Shown piece by piece: positions 1-12,483 of a stretch of DNA of 64,000 nt (position 1 is the stretch's first letter; each line of letters begins with the position of its first letter). The stretch covers positions 992,001 through 1,056,000 of the forward strand of contig JACATO010000304.1 of NCBI GenBank assembly GCA_018389105.1, in the 5' to 3' direction. Below the pieces are notes generated by a model. It worked only from the letters and a program-made list of their open reading frames with translations. It was not told where the DNA came from and searched no databases. The translations under genes and the position numbers were made by a program. The DNA comes from Nautilus pompilius. Taxonomy: Eukaryota; Mollusca; Cephalopoda; Nautilida; Nautilidae.

Positions 1-379
1 CATTAAACGGGTAAATTTACCCATGCACTGTTCGTTTGTTTTTTTCTTCAATACAATTGATCTATTACAGACTAAAGTTAAATTATATTTTTAAAAAAAA
101 ACATGAGAAAGATCTCATATAACCCTCTGTATTCTAGCTGGGGTCTGTATTACTTAGCACAGGCTGAGGTCATAGGAGCTGTGACAGAAAGTACTTTCCT
201 CATTAATATAACACTTTGAAATAATAAATCCAAAATGCACTAACCCCACTCATTCTGCATTATGACTTAAATGTATGGCCAGCTCACACACATGCTTAGT
301 AGTCAGAGTTTCTAGGTAGTATGCAGAGTTATTAATACTTGGATATTAAATTTAATACAGAGACACCACAGATTTGGAA

Positions 380-405
380 CACACACACATGCACACACGT
401 GCACA
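380..405. repeat. CA-rich microsatellite abutting Tc1 terminus
   Basis: An imperfect CA run, interrupted by TG and GTG, ends exactly where the Tc1-like terminal repeat begins. A TG run starts at the other end of the element, so both ends touch dinucleotide repeats. Confidence 0.8.
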
Positions 406-1638
406 CAGTACGGCGCAAAAGACTGGCAAAATTGAAAAAAACATTAATAGTTATTCTTCTGAAAGAAAACAAAACAAGTGACTAAAAATGGCCAAAATAT
501 TGATTGCAAAGAAACATAAAATAACATTTCTCTATGTACAACATACAACTCAGGTTAAAATAAGTAATATAATGTAATTTTAAGATGTGTCATTGAAGTA
601 AATATCAAAGAATTTTAAAATATTGGTTTAGTTTCTGATATGGAAATAGTGAGTGTGGATGACCAGAAAATTATCTAAAGATGATGAACAGTACCTGAAG
701 ATAACTTCTCTGAGGAAGAAAAAGAAATCTAGAAAGAAGCTGAAGCAAGCAAGATCTGGCAGAATTCTCAGGGATTCAGGTTTATGATTCTAAGGTACCT
801 TTGGGATGAAGTGGATTTAAAAGATAGATGGAAATCCAGAGACCTTTTTACATAAAGGAAATAAGGAAAAAGTGATTAAAATATGCCAACAAACACCAAA
901 AATTGACTCAGGAACAAGAGTAAAGTCTTTTGATCAAACTTTTAAATGTGCAGATCTAAAATAAAGCAAGATGAAATGAAAAGAATTTGAAAAAAGCATA
1001 AAGTAATGTTTGCAGCCTACAGGAAAGCATGGTGAGATTTCATTCAGGTTTGGGAATGTATCTCGACCATGAGTGGTAGAGATTTAGTAAGAATAAAAGA
1101 AAATATAAATACAGCTAGATGCCAGATACAAGCAGATTCATATTCACCATGCTATTCCTTCAGGTAATCACCTTATTGACCATGGATGGCTTCATATTTT
1201 TCAACACAACAATTCAAAACATACTGCCAATGATATCAAAACATACAACATAAGAGAGAGATTGGAGTGTTAGACTTATTAATGGTCTTCAAAAAACACT
1301 GACATTATTATTATTCAACATGTATGAGACTACTTGGACAGAATCAAAAATGAACAGCCAAAAACCAAGGATGAACTCTAGGAAGTGCTTCTAGAAGTAT
1401 GGAACAACATTCTAACTAATATTTTTCTTTCAAAATTAGAATTGTCTCCCAGTCATGTCAGTTAGTCATAAAACAAACAAGAGAGTGCACTAAATATTAG
1501 TACAATCTTTATTTCATCATTTTCATCTTGTCTACTGCACAATATTTAGTTATTAAATTGTAAGTCTAATTAATTCATTTTATCCCTTTCTACAGTTAAA
1601 CTTAACAAAATATTACCTTTGACTTTTGGACAGTAGTG
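406..1638 (+). mobile_element. Tc1/mariner-superfamily transposon, decayed
   Basis: The left end reads CAGTACGGCGCAAAAGAC and the reverse complement of the right end reads CACTACTGTCCAAAAGTC, matching at 13 of 18 positions. Both resemble the CAGTACTGTGCAAAAGT type of Tc1 terminal repeat. The 1.23-kb length is normal for Tc1 elements with one transposase gene. Transposase fragments lie between the ends in the same orientation. The element ends touch CA and TG microsatellites, so a TA target duplication cannot be confirmed. It is dead: the transposase is broken by stops and frameshifts. Ends are placed by my alignment of the repeats and could shift by a few bases. Confidence 0.85.
620..1440 (+). 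pseudogene. Tc1-like transposase pseudogene
   Basis: Tc1 transposases cut and paste their own element with a DDE/D RNase-H-like domain. Conserved blocks appear in different frames. DLVRIKENINTARCQ at 1081-1125 matches the stretch before the second catalytic Asp. FQHNNSKHTANDIKTY at 1199-1246 matches the family's QHDN-x-KHTA block, with the catalytic Asp replaced by Asn. YLDRIKNEQPKTKDEL at 1331-1378 is followed by a stop where Trp is usual, then EVLLEVWNNIL up to 1414, which is the standard C-terminal region. The N-terminal helix-turn-helix part (about 620-980) is too decayed to read clearly. No functional product is expected. Confidence 0.88.
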
Positions 1639-1697
1639 TGTGTGTGTGTGTTGTGTGTGTGTGTGTGTATATATATATATACATATATATATATATA
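1636..1697. repeat. Compound (TG)n(TA)n microsatellite
   Basis: A TG run with one interruption passes into a TA run with one ACATA interruption. It starts on the last bases of the Tc1-like right terminal repeat. Confidence 0.95.
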
Positions 1698-1699
1698 AT

Positions 1700-2688
1700 C
1701 TAATATGTACATTCTTTAAGTTCAGTATGTTCCCTCAGATTATGCTTAAATTATCCTAACAAATCTAGATGCTATCAGAAGCAAGAAACATCTCACTAAT
1801 ATATGTAGTCACAATCTCCTCAATTGTAGATATTTATTTAGAGGTGTTTGGTGTATCCTTTAGTGGTAATTAAGTAGCTAAAAGACAAAAATATGACATC
1901 AACTTCACGCTTTAAGTTCATTGCATTGTATACCAGTCTTCAACAAGCTGACAAATAGTAGGACTGCATTGAGAATTATTACACACACATATTGCAACAA
2001 AATTAAAATGGCATCATTAATTGCATGGTTCTCAACCACACTGGATGATTAAAATTAATATCAACATGACTAGATAGAGTTAATTCCCACTATTTAATAA
2101 ACTGCGTTTGTAAAATTCGTAAATAATGGGAATTAATTCTGATGAATTACATCTCAATGCCCAGATAGTGTATCTTGACAGGTGGAAATGAAAGAGTTAC
2201 AAATTTAGAATAAATATAATATGATGGTGAATAAATAAAGTGTCTACAGTATTCTCGATAGAGGAAGGAGAAATCCTTTAACTTATAATACTTAAAAACG
2301 CCAGTTCTCTCAAGACCTCTGCAAGGCATTTTTGAGTGGATGGATCAATGATTATTATACATATATAACTGCCCAAGACGGTTTTAAAAACAAAGGGACA
2401 CGAACGTCCAGTCCACCGTGACGATTACAAATTTTTAACTCATGGCTGCTTCCATCCATTACCCGAGAGATCTGGATGACGAATATCTTCCACGGATTAC
2501 CCCGCTGATCTACCACCGCTAATCGGTAGCCGCTACGATGAAAGTCATGCCCACAGATGAACCTAAATCCTTTCCAGCTGCGCCTGGCAGGAGGCGATGA
2601 TGACAGCTCTTTCAGTCAGGGAGTTTCCCGTTCCGACCAAACGGTGGTGAAATGACTGGCATCAAGGGGAGGGGGGAGGATAATTAAG
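1700..2688. other. No gene seen
   Basis: AT-rich anonymous sequence becoming GC-richer after about 2380. The open frames here (for example a 60-codon frame at 2147-2329 on the minus strand) have no recognisable similarity and are consistent with chance. Confidence 0.6.
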
Positions 2689-2736
2689 AAGTAAAATACC
2701 TGGATATTACGGAAGTAAAATACCTGGATATTACGG
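2689..2736. repeat. Perfect 24-bp tandem duplication
   Basis: The unit AAGTAAAATACCTGGATATTACGG occurs twice head-to-tail without mismatch (2689-2712, 2713-2736), so the duplication is probably recent. It lies at the edge of a CpG-richer block (about 2400-3060) with no recognisable coding content. Confidence 0.95.
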
Positions 2737-3428
2737 CGTGGTCTCCAGCCCTGGCGACACCGGGGAATGGCAGGCGGCGAGATGCACGAGTACCTCGGTT
2801 ATGTCCCGTCTAGCGGTTACAGGTAAACCAGCCATTACTTTCGTTAGCCCGTAACAGAAGAGTGCATGCAACCGAATGCTTAAGTTTGGAAACAAGTCCG
2901 CCAAGCCAAGCAAGCTATTACAGATTCGCGTTATCAATCGAATAGCGTTTTCTTTTCTTTAAAGCCGCTTGCCAAAGTAAGTAACGAAGCTTCGCCGCCA
3001 TAGATATTCGCGCGCTAAGGATTCTGGGACAGCGCTGGTGGCTGATGAATGATACGAAAAACTGCTTCCTCCATCCCGCCCTTGATATATTTCTAGTGGC
3101 CGAAAAAAAAAAGGGGGGAAACTTCTCTCATTTGTGGACGAAAATAGAAACGTGTTAATTAAAATTAATTTAATTTAATCTAGTAAATTAAACTCTCAGG
3201 GAAAAAAAAATGGCCTAAATTTTGGGGCGCGGTATTTTGGAGCTTCAGTGATAAATAATGCATTTGATGTATTTAGCGATACCTTATAAATCGACTATAA
3301 CTGGAATAAAGTGGTTGTTTTTGAAGTCTTCTATGTTTAATAACAAAGAACAACAACAAACAAATAAGTGTATCACAAAACCACGTGATTAGTTTTCATT
3401 GATTTTCTTGATGTGTTGTGAAACCAAA

Positions 3429-3884
3429 ATGGCGGCGATCCAGGACGATGCTAACCGCATCACGGCTCGTTGAATGGAATTCGATTACTTCGGTGAAACG
3501 TTTACCAGAATCTACCATGTGACAACTCATTAGAGGTTGTGGATGCAGAAGTTTATCGTAATAGGTTCGGTTAATGATAGAATACGCTCTGGTAAATCAC
3601 GGCTCCAGTCAAGACAATTGCAGATGTTGAAGAAGCATTTTCAAGAAGCCTATGGAAACCTCATTCGATCTCAAGAATTGAACTTTCCCTTTTCAACAGT
3701 TCTCAAGCAATTGACAAGGCACGAACTGAAGCAGTTATCAGCCACATCGCACTCCAAAACTGGAGAACAATTTCGAGGCATTGAACACCAATCACTGAAG
3801 ATGGTGGCAATGTTCGAGTTTGAAAAGTCATCGTTGCGTCAGTTAAAAGAAGTGGTAAGCACATGGTTTTGTAATACAATTTAA
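3429..3884 (+). pseudogene. Transposon-type helix-turn-helix protein fragment, two stops
   Basis: One reading frame runs from an ATG at 3429 to 3884 with in-frame stops at 3471 and 3531. After the second stop it reads GSVNDRIRSGKSR, close to the GSV-D-RSGRPR linker that follows the first helix-turn-helix in transposase-like proteins. A second helical block then ends in NFPFSTVLKQL, resembling the IPRSTVHKVL recognition-helix region of the same proteins (DUF4817/paired-like HTH). No catalytic domain follows; a GTAAGC donor-like site occurs at about 3856. Length before decay would be about 150 residues, so this is only the DNA-binding part. Family assignment rests on motif memory. Confidence 0.6.
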
Positions 3885-5210
3885 CGATTTATTTTTAATC
3901 TTATATACGTAGTCAAGCAGCTGTCAACGCTCTGTATTTAGGTGGTTACATTTATGAAGGGAGATAATCGAAATTTTACGAATTTGTCCCTTTGATATTT
4001 TATCGGTAAAATTCCAGTAATGATACCAAAAAAAAAACAAAAAAACAACGAAAACAGATAATAATCACTTTCTTAAAATTCATATTTGCTGGAAAGATTG
4101 CAACAGCGAATATAACAACGGCATATTGGTCAGTCGGTTAAGGAAAGCATTAGGTAAACATATCTACTTAAGCATATTAGGGAGAATGAACAGATTTTTA
4201 ATGTAGTTGTGCAAACCAGAAATCGTGTTAATACAAGAAAAAAAAATAAAATTTAAATAATTTTCGTGTTGAAAAAAAAAAATTAAGGAAAGAAGCTAAT
4301 ACTATTTGAGTTTTATTAATCGTTTTTATCCTCGAAAAATACAACAACAAATGAATACATTTATCATGCAATTTGAACTGTGAGCAATTACTCTTCCGTA
4401 ACGAAATAAATACAGTCACCAACAGTGCGTAACTACTAAATTCTGATAAATTGCGAATGCCATTCGTTTTGTCATAAGCAGAAGTAATAGCGAACAAATC
4501 GTATGACGCATGTTTTTCTCTTGCATTCTGCGTGATGGCCTTTTTAATCTACATAAATCAAAAAAACGGACCACGGGGGGGGGGGGTGTTTTTTTTTTCC
4601 AGGCTTGTCCTCGACCGTAGCTATCAATGCTGGTGAATACAAACAGTTTTATTTCACTGTCGGTTGACAACACTAACATGGAAATTTACGCCTAAGTTTG
4701 ATTTACAGCCTCGTTATCAGAACCGGAAGTCTACGCATAGCCAACCATGATCCGCGACTCTTTGAAATTAAAAAAAAAAACTTGACTGCCGGTTAGCTAG
4801 CAACACCTAACAACTTTGATTTGCTATTTTCAAACTCTTGCGGTGAAGAAAATTTGGAATGCTATTTATTTTTGTATTCGAATCATCCGCCATCTACTTT
4901 CAAATCAGCGAAGTTTAATAATCCGCTTTATTTTCCGGGGAAATGCGGCAGTTGGTCTTGCAGAATGATGAAATGGCAGTATTTGCAAGACGTTCCTTTT
5001 GTACGTTCTGAAACTTGGAGACACATGCCGAGAGACTCGCTCTTGAGTAAAATGCCCAATCACCCAATTATGCTTCATGTAATCGAACGTACCTAACGAA
5101 CGAAATTCATCAAAATCTACTATAACATTATAAGTTCTTTAAAACAGAACGAAGAATACGAAACGAAATTAATTAAATTTTAATTCTCGAGAAACAATTA
5201 TTTTCAAAAG
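3885..5210. other. No gene seen
   Basis: AT-rich sequence with homopolymer runs, including a G-run next to a T-run at 4577-4600. An AAGGGAGATAAT motif, of a type I recall as frequent in mollusc genomes, is at about 3957. Open frames here look random. Confidence 0.6.
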
Positions 5211-5288
5211 GGTGCAACCATGAAGCATAGTGAGCTGAAAGATCTCAACAAAGCGGCTAATGAGCTAAAGATAAGGATTTCTTTATGG
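5211..5288 (+). other. Possible 78-bp internal exon
   Basis: The segment follows TTTTCAAAAG and precedes GTAAGA, and one frame is open throughout, including MKHSELKDLNKAANELKIR, a hydrophilic, helix-like stretch. It is exactly 26 codons. No homologue is recognised. Splice consensus matches of this quality are expected several times by chance in 64 kb. Confidence 0.2.
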
Positions 5289-8200
5289 GTAAGAGCGCTG
5301 AAATTATGTTCGATCTGTTTTGTCTTCCAGTGAGATCATTTCTTTCCCACTCATCCAGATGTCATAGATCAAGAAATGTAATTAGACCAACCATCTGCAA
5401 AGTATATAAAAAAAAAATTTTAAGCCGTATTTCGAAATTTGATTTTACAAATTCCAAATTTCGCATAACCAATTATGAAAGTGAGCCAATAAAAAAGAAA
5501 TTAATTTCTTCCTTAAATTTTTAATGGCGAGTTGTCGACCAAATTTAATAGCAAACAATTATTTGCTTATATTGAGATTTGCTGTACAGTTCTAATTTTA
5601 AAATAGAAACTATTTTTCTGTAATTACAACTTTGGAGTAGCAAATAACTCAACTTTACGATGTTACAAAAGTTTCATCATCATAAGTTTTATTATAAAAC
5701 GAAATTGTTTCCTTTATAAACTCTAAATTATAGACTTTTTTCTTTTTGAGAAAAGGCTAATTGAAATTAATTCTATTGATCTTTTTAAGAAAAACAAAAC
5801 TAATTAATATGAAGAAAATATTATTACCAGAAAAGGATAACGATTAAAAATATCTAATTTATGAACAGTTTTTAGTCTATTATTGTTTTCATAGTGCCTG
5901 TCCTTGGGATAACTTTTTTGAGGAAGTAAATTATTATTAAAGCCGAAAATAAGGCCAAAAAAACAGACAATATTGAAATTATTTGAATAAATTCTTATCA
6001 ATTTGTGTGTTAATTTGGAACTGATTTTCTTGTTTCGAAAATCATCTTTGTTGTTTTTTTTTTTCTTTCTTTTTATAACTAATGGGCTGAGTTGAAATCA
6101 AAAGGGCAAAGAGGCGCGTCAAGGGAAATAACTCTAAATTAGATTATTAGCTAGAGTTGTATGTTGATGACGGGATTACACGAAAACCGGCGGCCAAGTT
6201 GGAGGTGCTTTGACTCGATGCGATTGGCAAGTTGTGTGATTTCCTTTTCTGCCAAAAATAATTCCATTTCACCACCTTCTCTTTTTTTTTTTTGTTTCTC
6301 GGGCGTAATCAAATAACTGCAGTTTCCTCGTACGACTTCTTGGCCAGTCCGACCGCTGGTAATTAATTATGAATCTTGTTATACAGGTGGTGTTGCAGCC
6401 TTTCCCACCTGAGGCTGACTCACGCCTATTTTCTTCTTTTTTTTCTTTTCACCCTATTCCCGGTCACCTTTTTTTTGTTGTTGGGAAATCACCGATCAGT
6501 TTTTTCATACACTGTTCGCTGATCGTCGGTGGAAGATCATCGCCCTTTCTCTTCCCGTCTCCGGAGAGCTGTTGGTCTTGTTTCTTGTTTGAGAAGCCGT
6601 GAAGTGGAGGGGGAGGCGTCTGGCAAACGGTAGTGGAAAAAAAAACGAAAGTAACATCTGTCTCGCTGAATAGCATTTATTTTCTCCAAATGAGTCACTT
6701 GGTCTGGTGTCGTCTCAGGGCGATAAGGGGTCGCTTTACCGCACCCCTACTCCGGTCGCGCATTTCATGCAAGGGTATGTCGTGTCCCCGACATGCCTCT
6801 GACGACCATAATTACCCAGAATCACGACTCTCCGGATGTGCGACGATTAGACGAGAAAGAGGTTGTCGACGGTCAGGGCGGTGTTACATCAAATAGCTCT
6901 CCGCCCAGACGTCAACACCTTTCGCATCTTACGAGGAAAGATAACCTCACGAAGAAGGGGCCAAAATCCGAGTGTAAGCTCGTGGCAGCACACGCGGCTT
7001 TTGTCGCATCAGATACGATGCGCGTTCGGAACCCGCAAAGCAAAGGTAGATGGAGGTCGGCTCCTTGGCCGAGTAACGAACTTCGCGTGATTCAGCGATC
7101 AGTTTCGAATGTCGATGGCGCGTGGCACGAAAGAAAATTAAATAAGTAACGAGATGAATCTGTTTTAAAAAAGTGTATTACTTGATAATGTCGGGGTTTC
7201 TCATTGTGAAACCGCTAGACGAAAGGTTAGATCTTTCCTTCACCTGAAGGTGGGGGAAGTATCTTTCCATTGCATTTATTATTTTTCATACTTAATGTCA
7301 TGTATGCTCCGCGTAAATGTGGCTGGTTGGTAGTAGGCGTTGATGGTTATGTAAAAATGACGTTTAATTCAGAGTAACGGATGTTGTTTTAAAAAATTAT
7401 TTGGCTACTGTAAGCAATACGCAGAATCATTTCTCCCGTGTTCTCCAGGGCCATCCCTTCTTGAGACGCACTCTGCTGGTTTTTAAAATCTCGGAGTGCA
7501 CTGACATTTATAGGTGGTAAACCATGCACATCTCTTACGTGGTGTAGCTTCTCTTTTTTTAAAAATTTTCAGGATAGGGTTTGCCTTCGAATAAACTTAA
7601 TTTAGAGACTATAATTGTATTTTTTCAAATAGCAACAATTTTATTTGAACTTCTCACACATTCACTTTATATGGAATAGAACCAGATAAAAATATAATAA
7701 GAATAACGTCATTAAGAAAATAAAAGAGCAAGCTGCTTTGCTCTAAATACAACAAGCTTTTTGTTTTTAAATTACTATGTTAAAATTTCGTATGCACGTA
7801 AAACTACCGCCGTATGATAACGTCTTTTAACAGTATATATGGATAATCTGTAACAACATTGTGTGTTGTTCATAATGAGAACTCATTATCATACCGTTTG
7901 TTTGCATGCAGTTGCTATAAGGACTTTTTGGAGTTATTTTCCTTTAAATGTGTTGTCTCTTCACTAAAAGAGACTAAATCCAGCATCAAGCCTCATTCTC
8001 ACTTTCGTTTCCTCTCGGTTGGTGTGGGTCGCCATATTACTTACATGTTATCTCGTCATGTTCAGTTATAAGTTGTATAAAGCCTAAGTTTTCCTTGAGA
8101 ATATTCTCATTATATTATCCTTTACTGTACTATTATTACTCCAGATTTAGTGCTTCATGTATAAGATTTACTATAATGAATGCATCTATTAAATTTGTCA

Positions 8201-11200
8201 TTTATTTGATACGAACACAGTAAAACTTTCAGTAATTCACAGCAACAATATTAACAACGAAAATTACCTGATGTTTGTAAGATTGATTAATTTTAATAAA
8301 ATTGATCTTGTAATCCACACAAATACTACGCAAAGATGGCTAATTTGGTTCTTTATTTCAGTCAGTGAAGATGAAATAAAAATTACTTTTCGTCAGGTGA
8401 TTATTTTCCATTTAGTTTTCGGGCAAACGTTAGCTATATCTGTAAGATTACGACTTCAATTAGGTCTATTCCAAAAAGGTATGACGGTATGCGTTCTTTA
8501 AAAAAAAATTTTTTTTAATTAGTTTTGTTATGTTGCTGTTAAATTTTAAATGTGATCGGATTTGATATTGCGTATTTCTGAGAATTATCATCACTTAGAC
8601 AAAATGGAAAAAGAAAAAAAAAAGAAGAAGGAAAGTTCTAGACGTCTAAATTGTCTCTTATTGATTATCAGTTCTTCAGTTGCGGAGGCAAAGAAATGAA
8701 AAGGGAATTGCTCCGCTCCAAACGTTTCCTTAATAACTCTCCCAGGTGTTGTCATGGAGCAGCTTCGCCAATTAAAAAAAAAAAAACAAGTGATATTTAT
8801 AAATTAAAACCGCATATGAATACATTTTTCAACAGGCTCAACCTATAAGCGTCTGTGCGTAACGGTCAAACACAAAGTGAATGATACTAGGCTGACGATA
8901 AATCAGATGTCATCCGGGCTCGTTAGAACTCAAACCAAACGATTAAGACGACTATATGGCTACAGCTAGGGTCTCTTCGTTTTGTGATTTAGCCTTGGTG
9001 TACCATTATTGGCGAAGTTCTGATTAATACAACTCCCATAAAATGCTGCTGTCAATTTTCTGCGAGTTAGACTCATTACGGATGACTTAGGTATATTATA
9101 AGGGTTAACAGTCGCTCGTCAGTTGCATCAAGCTGTTCGGAATACATCTGTCGTTCCCTAGACTAGCATCGTATACAGCTAACAGTAAATTTACTGAATT
9201 TCTTTTTTTTTTTTTTTCTACGATGTAGCATTTAACTCGAAATCAAAGGAAGTAAAACTCTATTAAAGCAAAAACATTAGAACACAAATCAGCTCACTGA
9301 TAATAAAGAAAACGGAAGAAGTCGCTTCTCTAAAAGATGACCACGCTTGGTTGCTAATACTATGTCTTTTGTTGAAGATATTCCAAAACGACCTTTTCAA
9401 ACCGTTGGAATATCGCGTTAAAAATAGAGAATTTTTTTTAACGCGGAAGAGAGCTTACAGCTTCTTCGCAATAAATTTAACGCTAAATAACCTTAAATTC
9501 CCTAAAAAGTTTTGGTTCCCTCGCCTTTTCAAGTCTTGAACGATTTAACAACGATCATGTGATCAACCGAGTGAGAGAAACACATTGGTACCGACGAACT
9601 CCCGCTTGTTACAGTCAACTTTACCCTGTCGGGCTCGGATTACTTTCCACTGCGCCATTCTCTTTCTTTCTGCTTACGACAGTTAAAAGGAAAATTTGTC
9701 CTACAGTGACGTCTACCTAAAATCGCACTGTTTTACACCACGAATTCGGTTTTTTTTTGACATCCTCCTGGTGATTTAACATAGTACTGCATGATATTAC
9801 ATTTTTTTATTTATTAGAATTCAGATGAAATACGTTATTATATAGCAATTTTTCAAGCCATATTTCTGTCTTAGATGTAAACTTCAGAACAATTACCAGT
9901 AAAATTTAGTGTCAAACTGAAAACAATTCTTTTTGCGGGAGGGGCCAAGAAAATGACAATACCAAGTCGGTAGATAATAGGATTCCTGCGGACAAAAATC
10001 TGCTTTCCTATTTTTTTTTAAAAATAAAATCAATCCTTTTATAACCTTTTACTTGACTTTAATTGATGAAAAGACAAGAAAGCGGTGACATCATTCCACT
10101 CTTTCAATTTATCGTTATGCATAATGACAATTTTTCTCGAACAAGTATTTTAAAAGCATTTTTTTCTTTCACAAGGGGAGAAGTCATGGCAGCACCTTGC
10201 TCTCGATTTCGTTGTGGGCTGCATTATGCGGATACTTACTTCATCCCTACCTGTGTTCACGATGAGCTAAAAGGTTTTCGCTCCTATAGGCATTAACGGT
10301 GGGATACTTTTGAAATAACTTTCTTTCTAGCACTTTCACTTATTCTCTAGTCAAAGCTTTAATTGAAAAATTAATTAATGCTAAAATCAAACTAATTACA
10401 CTAAACAGTTGATGCTAACCTTAGCGTCATTACATCAGTCGTGTGTACATCTTTAATTGGTGTCATTAGAAATTCCAAAATGTAGTTTTCCCTCCGCGAC
10501 GTTAAATATGGAAGGAAAAAAAAAAAACTAAATGCCTTGAAAATTACTGCAAAAGACGGTTTTTCTTTCTCCCGTTCTTTACGTCAGCCATTAAACGTGA
10601 AGTAAAAACGGTTTTCGACTTGTGATTCGTCATAAGTTTTTTTTAAAAAAATTTTTCTAAAACATTTCGGGTCTCGATCTTGAAGCAGTCGTCACGTATC
10701 CACTTTTCGACTGGACGCCTAACCGTTCGGTCCCAAATAACATGGCTGAGTTTGAGGCCAAAACCATTTTGGGAACTAGTCTCGTTTTCTGTTGTTTTTT
10801 TTGTTTTTTTCTAACAGGGAACATCTAGTGGCTTTTCAGGATGCTCTTTTGATTTCATTGCATCCGTTTTCTACTTGGCAGCAACGATTAAAGCCTCCTT
10901 TCATTTTACATGTAAATATTTTTATAAATCTGTGTACATTAGAGAAAGAAAGAAAACGAGAAATGAAAGATTCCAAAACGAGCATGGAATTAGAGTATGG
11001 TTTCTCTTGAATTACGTAATGTTTGGATGAGTTTTTAGCATGGTGCACGTATGGTATGGAGCCAGCTGTCAGTAGAGAATTAAGTCTATATATTTATTTT
11101 TATATGTCTAAATATTTTATGACTAATCAATCACACGAAGCATGTACGGAGGAACAAACGGAAACATTCTGGAAAAAAAAAAACTTCTTTTTTTTTTTTA

Positions 11201-11613
11201 AATCTAAAATTAAATTGAAATTGTCGCAACCCCCTCCCGCAGAAGATAAGCTTATTTTAATTGAAATTTTTCAATCGCCGATCATCAAATAAATGTTTCA
11301 AAGTTTCGCGGACTTCAAATATCACTTCTTTATCTAATCCCATCACGTTTGCTAAATTAGCGCAAAAAACGTCAGCGTCAATCCCTCCGCAATCTTTTAC
11401 GTTTAATCTTGTTTAAATTCTGTTATTTGCTACTCGGCGGAATCAACTTGATAGTATTTGACGTGAGTATTTAACATTTGAAGCCATCAAGATTTTTTTT
11501 AAAAAAAAAAATTTTTTAGCTATAAATAAATTCGTTTAAAGATTTTTCAGCGATATCTTTTTAGCCGTCTTTACGTGATCATTTTTAGTGACGAGATGAG
11601 AATTCGTGGCATA
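5289..11613. other. No gene seen; CpG-richer patch at 6140-7150
   Basis: Mostly AT-rich anonymous DNA. An AAGGGAAATAACTC motif lies at about 6121. The block 6140-7150 is more GC- and CpG-rich and holds overlapping open frames up to 118 codons (6793-7149, plus strand), but none reads like a known family and the frames compete with each other. Poly-A/poly-T palindromes occur near 8501 and 11493. Confidence 0.6.
10675..10748 (-). repeat. Possible tRNA-like SINE head
   Basis: On the minus strand GAACGGTTAGGCGTCCAGTCG resembles an A box. It is followed about 35 bases later by TTCAAGATCGAGACCCG, a loose match to a B box. There is no recognisable SINE body after it, only A/T-rich sequence. It could be chance. 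Confidence 0.3.
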
Positions 11614-11639
11614 CACTGCCGACCGAAAGTATTTGGACG
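11614..11639 (+). repeat. Tc1-type terminal repeat, solo
   Basis: The 26 bases start CACTGCCGACCGAAAGTATT and continue TGGACG, closely resembling the CACTGCCGAACAAAAGTATTTGGAC type of Tc1 terminal repeat. No transposase or inverted partner was found nearby. A 13-base exact copy of CTGCCGACCGAAA recurs at 12864-12876 in the same, not opposite, orientation. Confidence 0.5.
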
Positions 11640-12099
11640 CAGGGTATAAATGAAGATCGCTTTGTCTACGGGCGGCGGGCGAAAAAAGGACGCAAGGTTG
11701 ATAAAGAAAAGTGTTACTTAGTTTTCATGATAAGTGCAGGTGACCATCTGAATTAATCCAATCCCCGTTCTCAGCGATCACAATAAATAAGATCCCCCTT
11801 TCGGCGTATATTTCGTGTTGTTGACATGAACACAGTAAACGACCATTGATTTCCATTTCTTAAATGGCAAGTTAGATTACTAGAACGACCTTAAACCAGC
11901 ATCAAGATTTGATTTTCGCTTCTCAGAAAATTGATGTACGGAACTTCATTTATCTAAAACTTTATAATTTATTTTAGACCTTTTTTTTTAATCACATAAT
12001 TTTACCAATTTAATTTTGTGAGAGATGGATTCCGCATATGCACGCGCGCGTGCATGACAACCGAATCCGAAAAGTGGCGTCTCCATATCCGAAGGTTGC

Positions 12100-12331
12100 C
12101 AATTATGCTGCCACGATTATCCGCGAAGGTTGGGCTGTGTGGCAGCCCTCCCCAGAACCACCACATTAGAAAGTACCTAATACAATAATTTAGCTTTTAA
12201 TTTAGGAGGAATCCTACAAAGCCAGGTGGAGAGTAACAACGAAAAGAAACTAAACCAGGGAGATAGTTGAATCCGAACCGGTCTCAGGGTACTCGGCTGA
12301 AGCATCTAACCATCGGACTATCACGCCCCCG
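12100..12331 (-). mobile_element. tRNA-derived SINE, reverse orientation
   Basis: Read on the minus strand, the element begins near 12331 with GGCGTGATAGTCCGATGGTT (A-box region of a tRNA-like head). The B box GGTTCGGATTC lies at 12271-12281. The body contains TTCCTCCTAAATTAAAAG, a decayed version of the TTTCCTCTCATCTAAAAA core shared with the other SINEs in this window. SINEs are transcribed by RNA polymerase III and moved by LINE enzymes. The 3' limit is uncertain. Confidence 0.75.
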
Positions 12332-12483
12332 TCCACACACACACCTAATCTGTTTACTGTAGCCTGCGTCAAATAAACATGCAGACACGTGCAGTGTATA
12401 AAGCTGTGATGATTCAGTTACGATAAAAGAAGCACCTCAATGCTATCTCCCAAAACACGATCTTTTTTCTTGCTCTAACTCAC

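Noticed and set aside
6793..7149. 118-codon frame in CpG-rich DNA
   Set aside because: Overlapping frames of similar length occur in the same place, as expected in GC-richer sequence; no domain seen.
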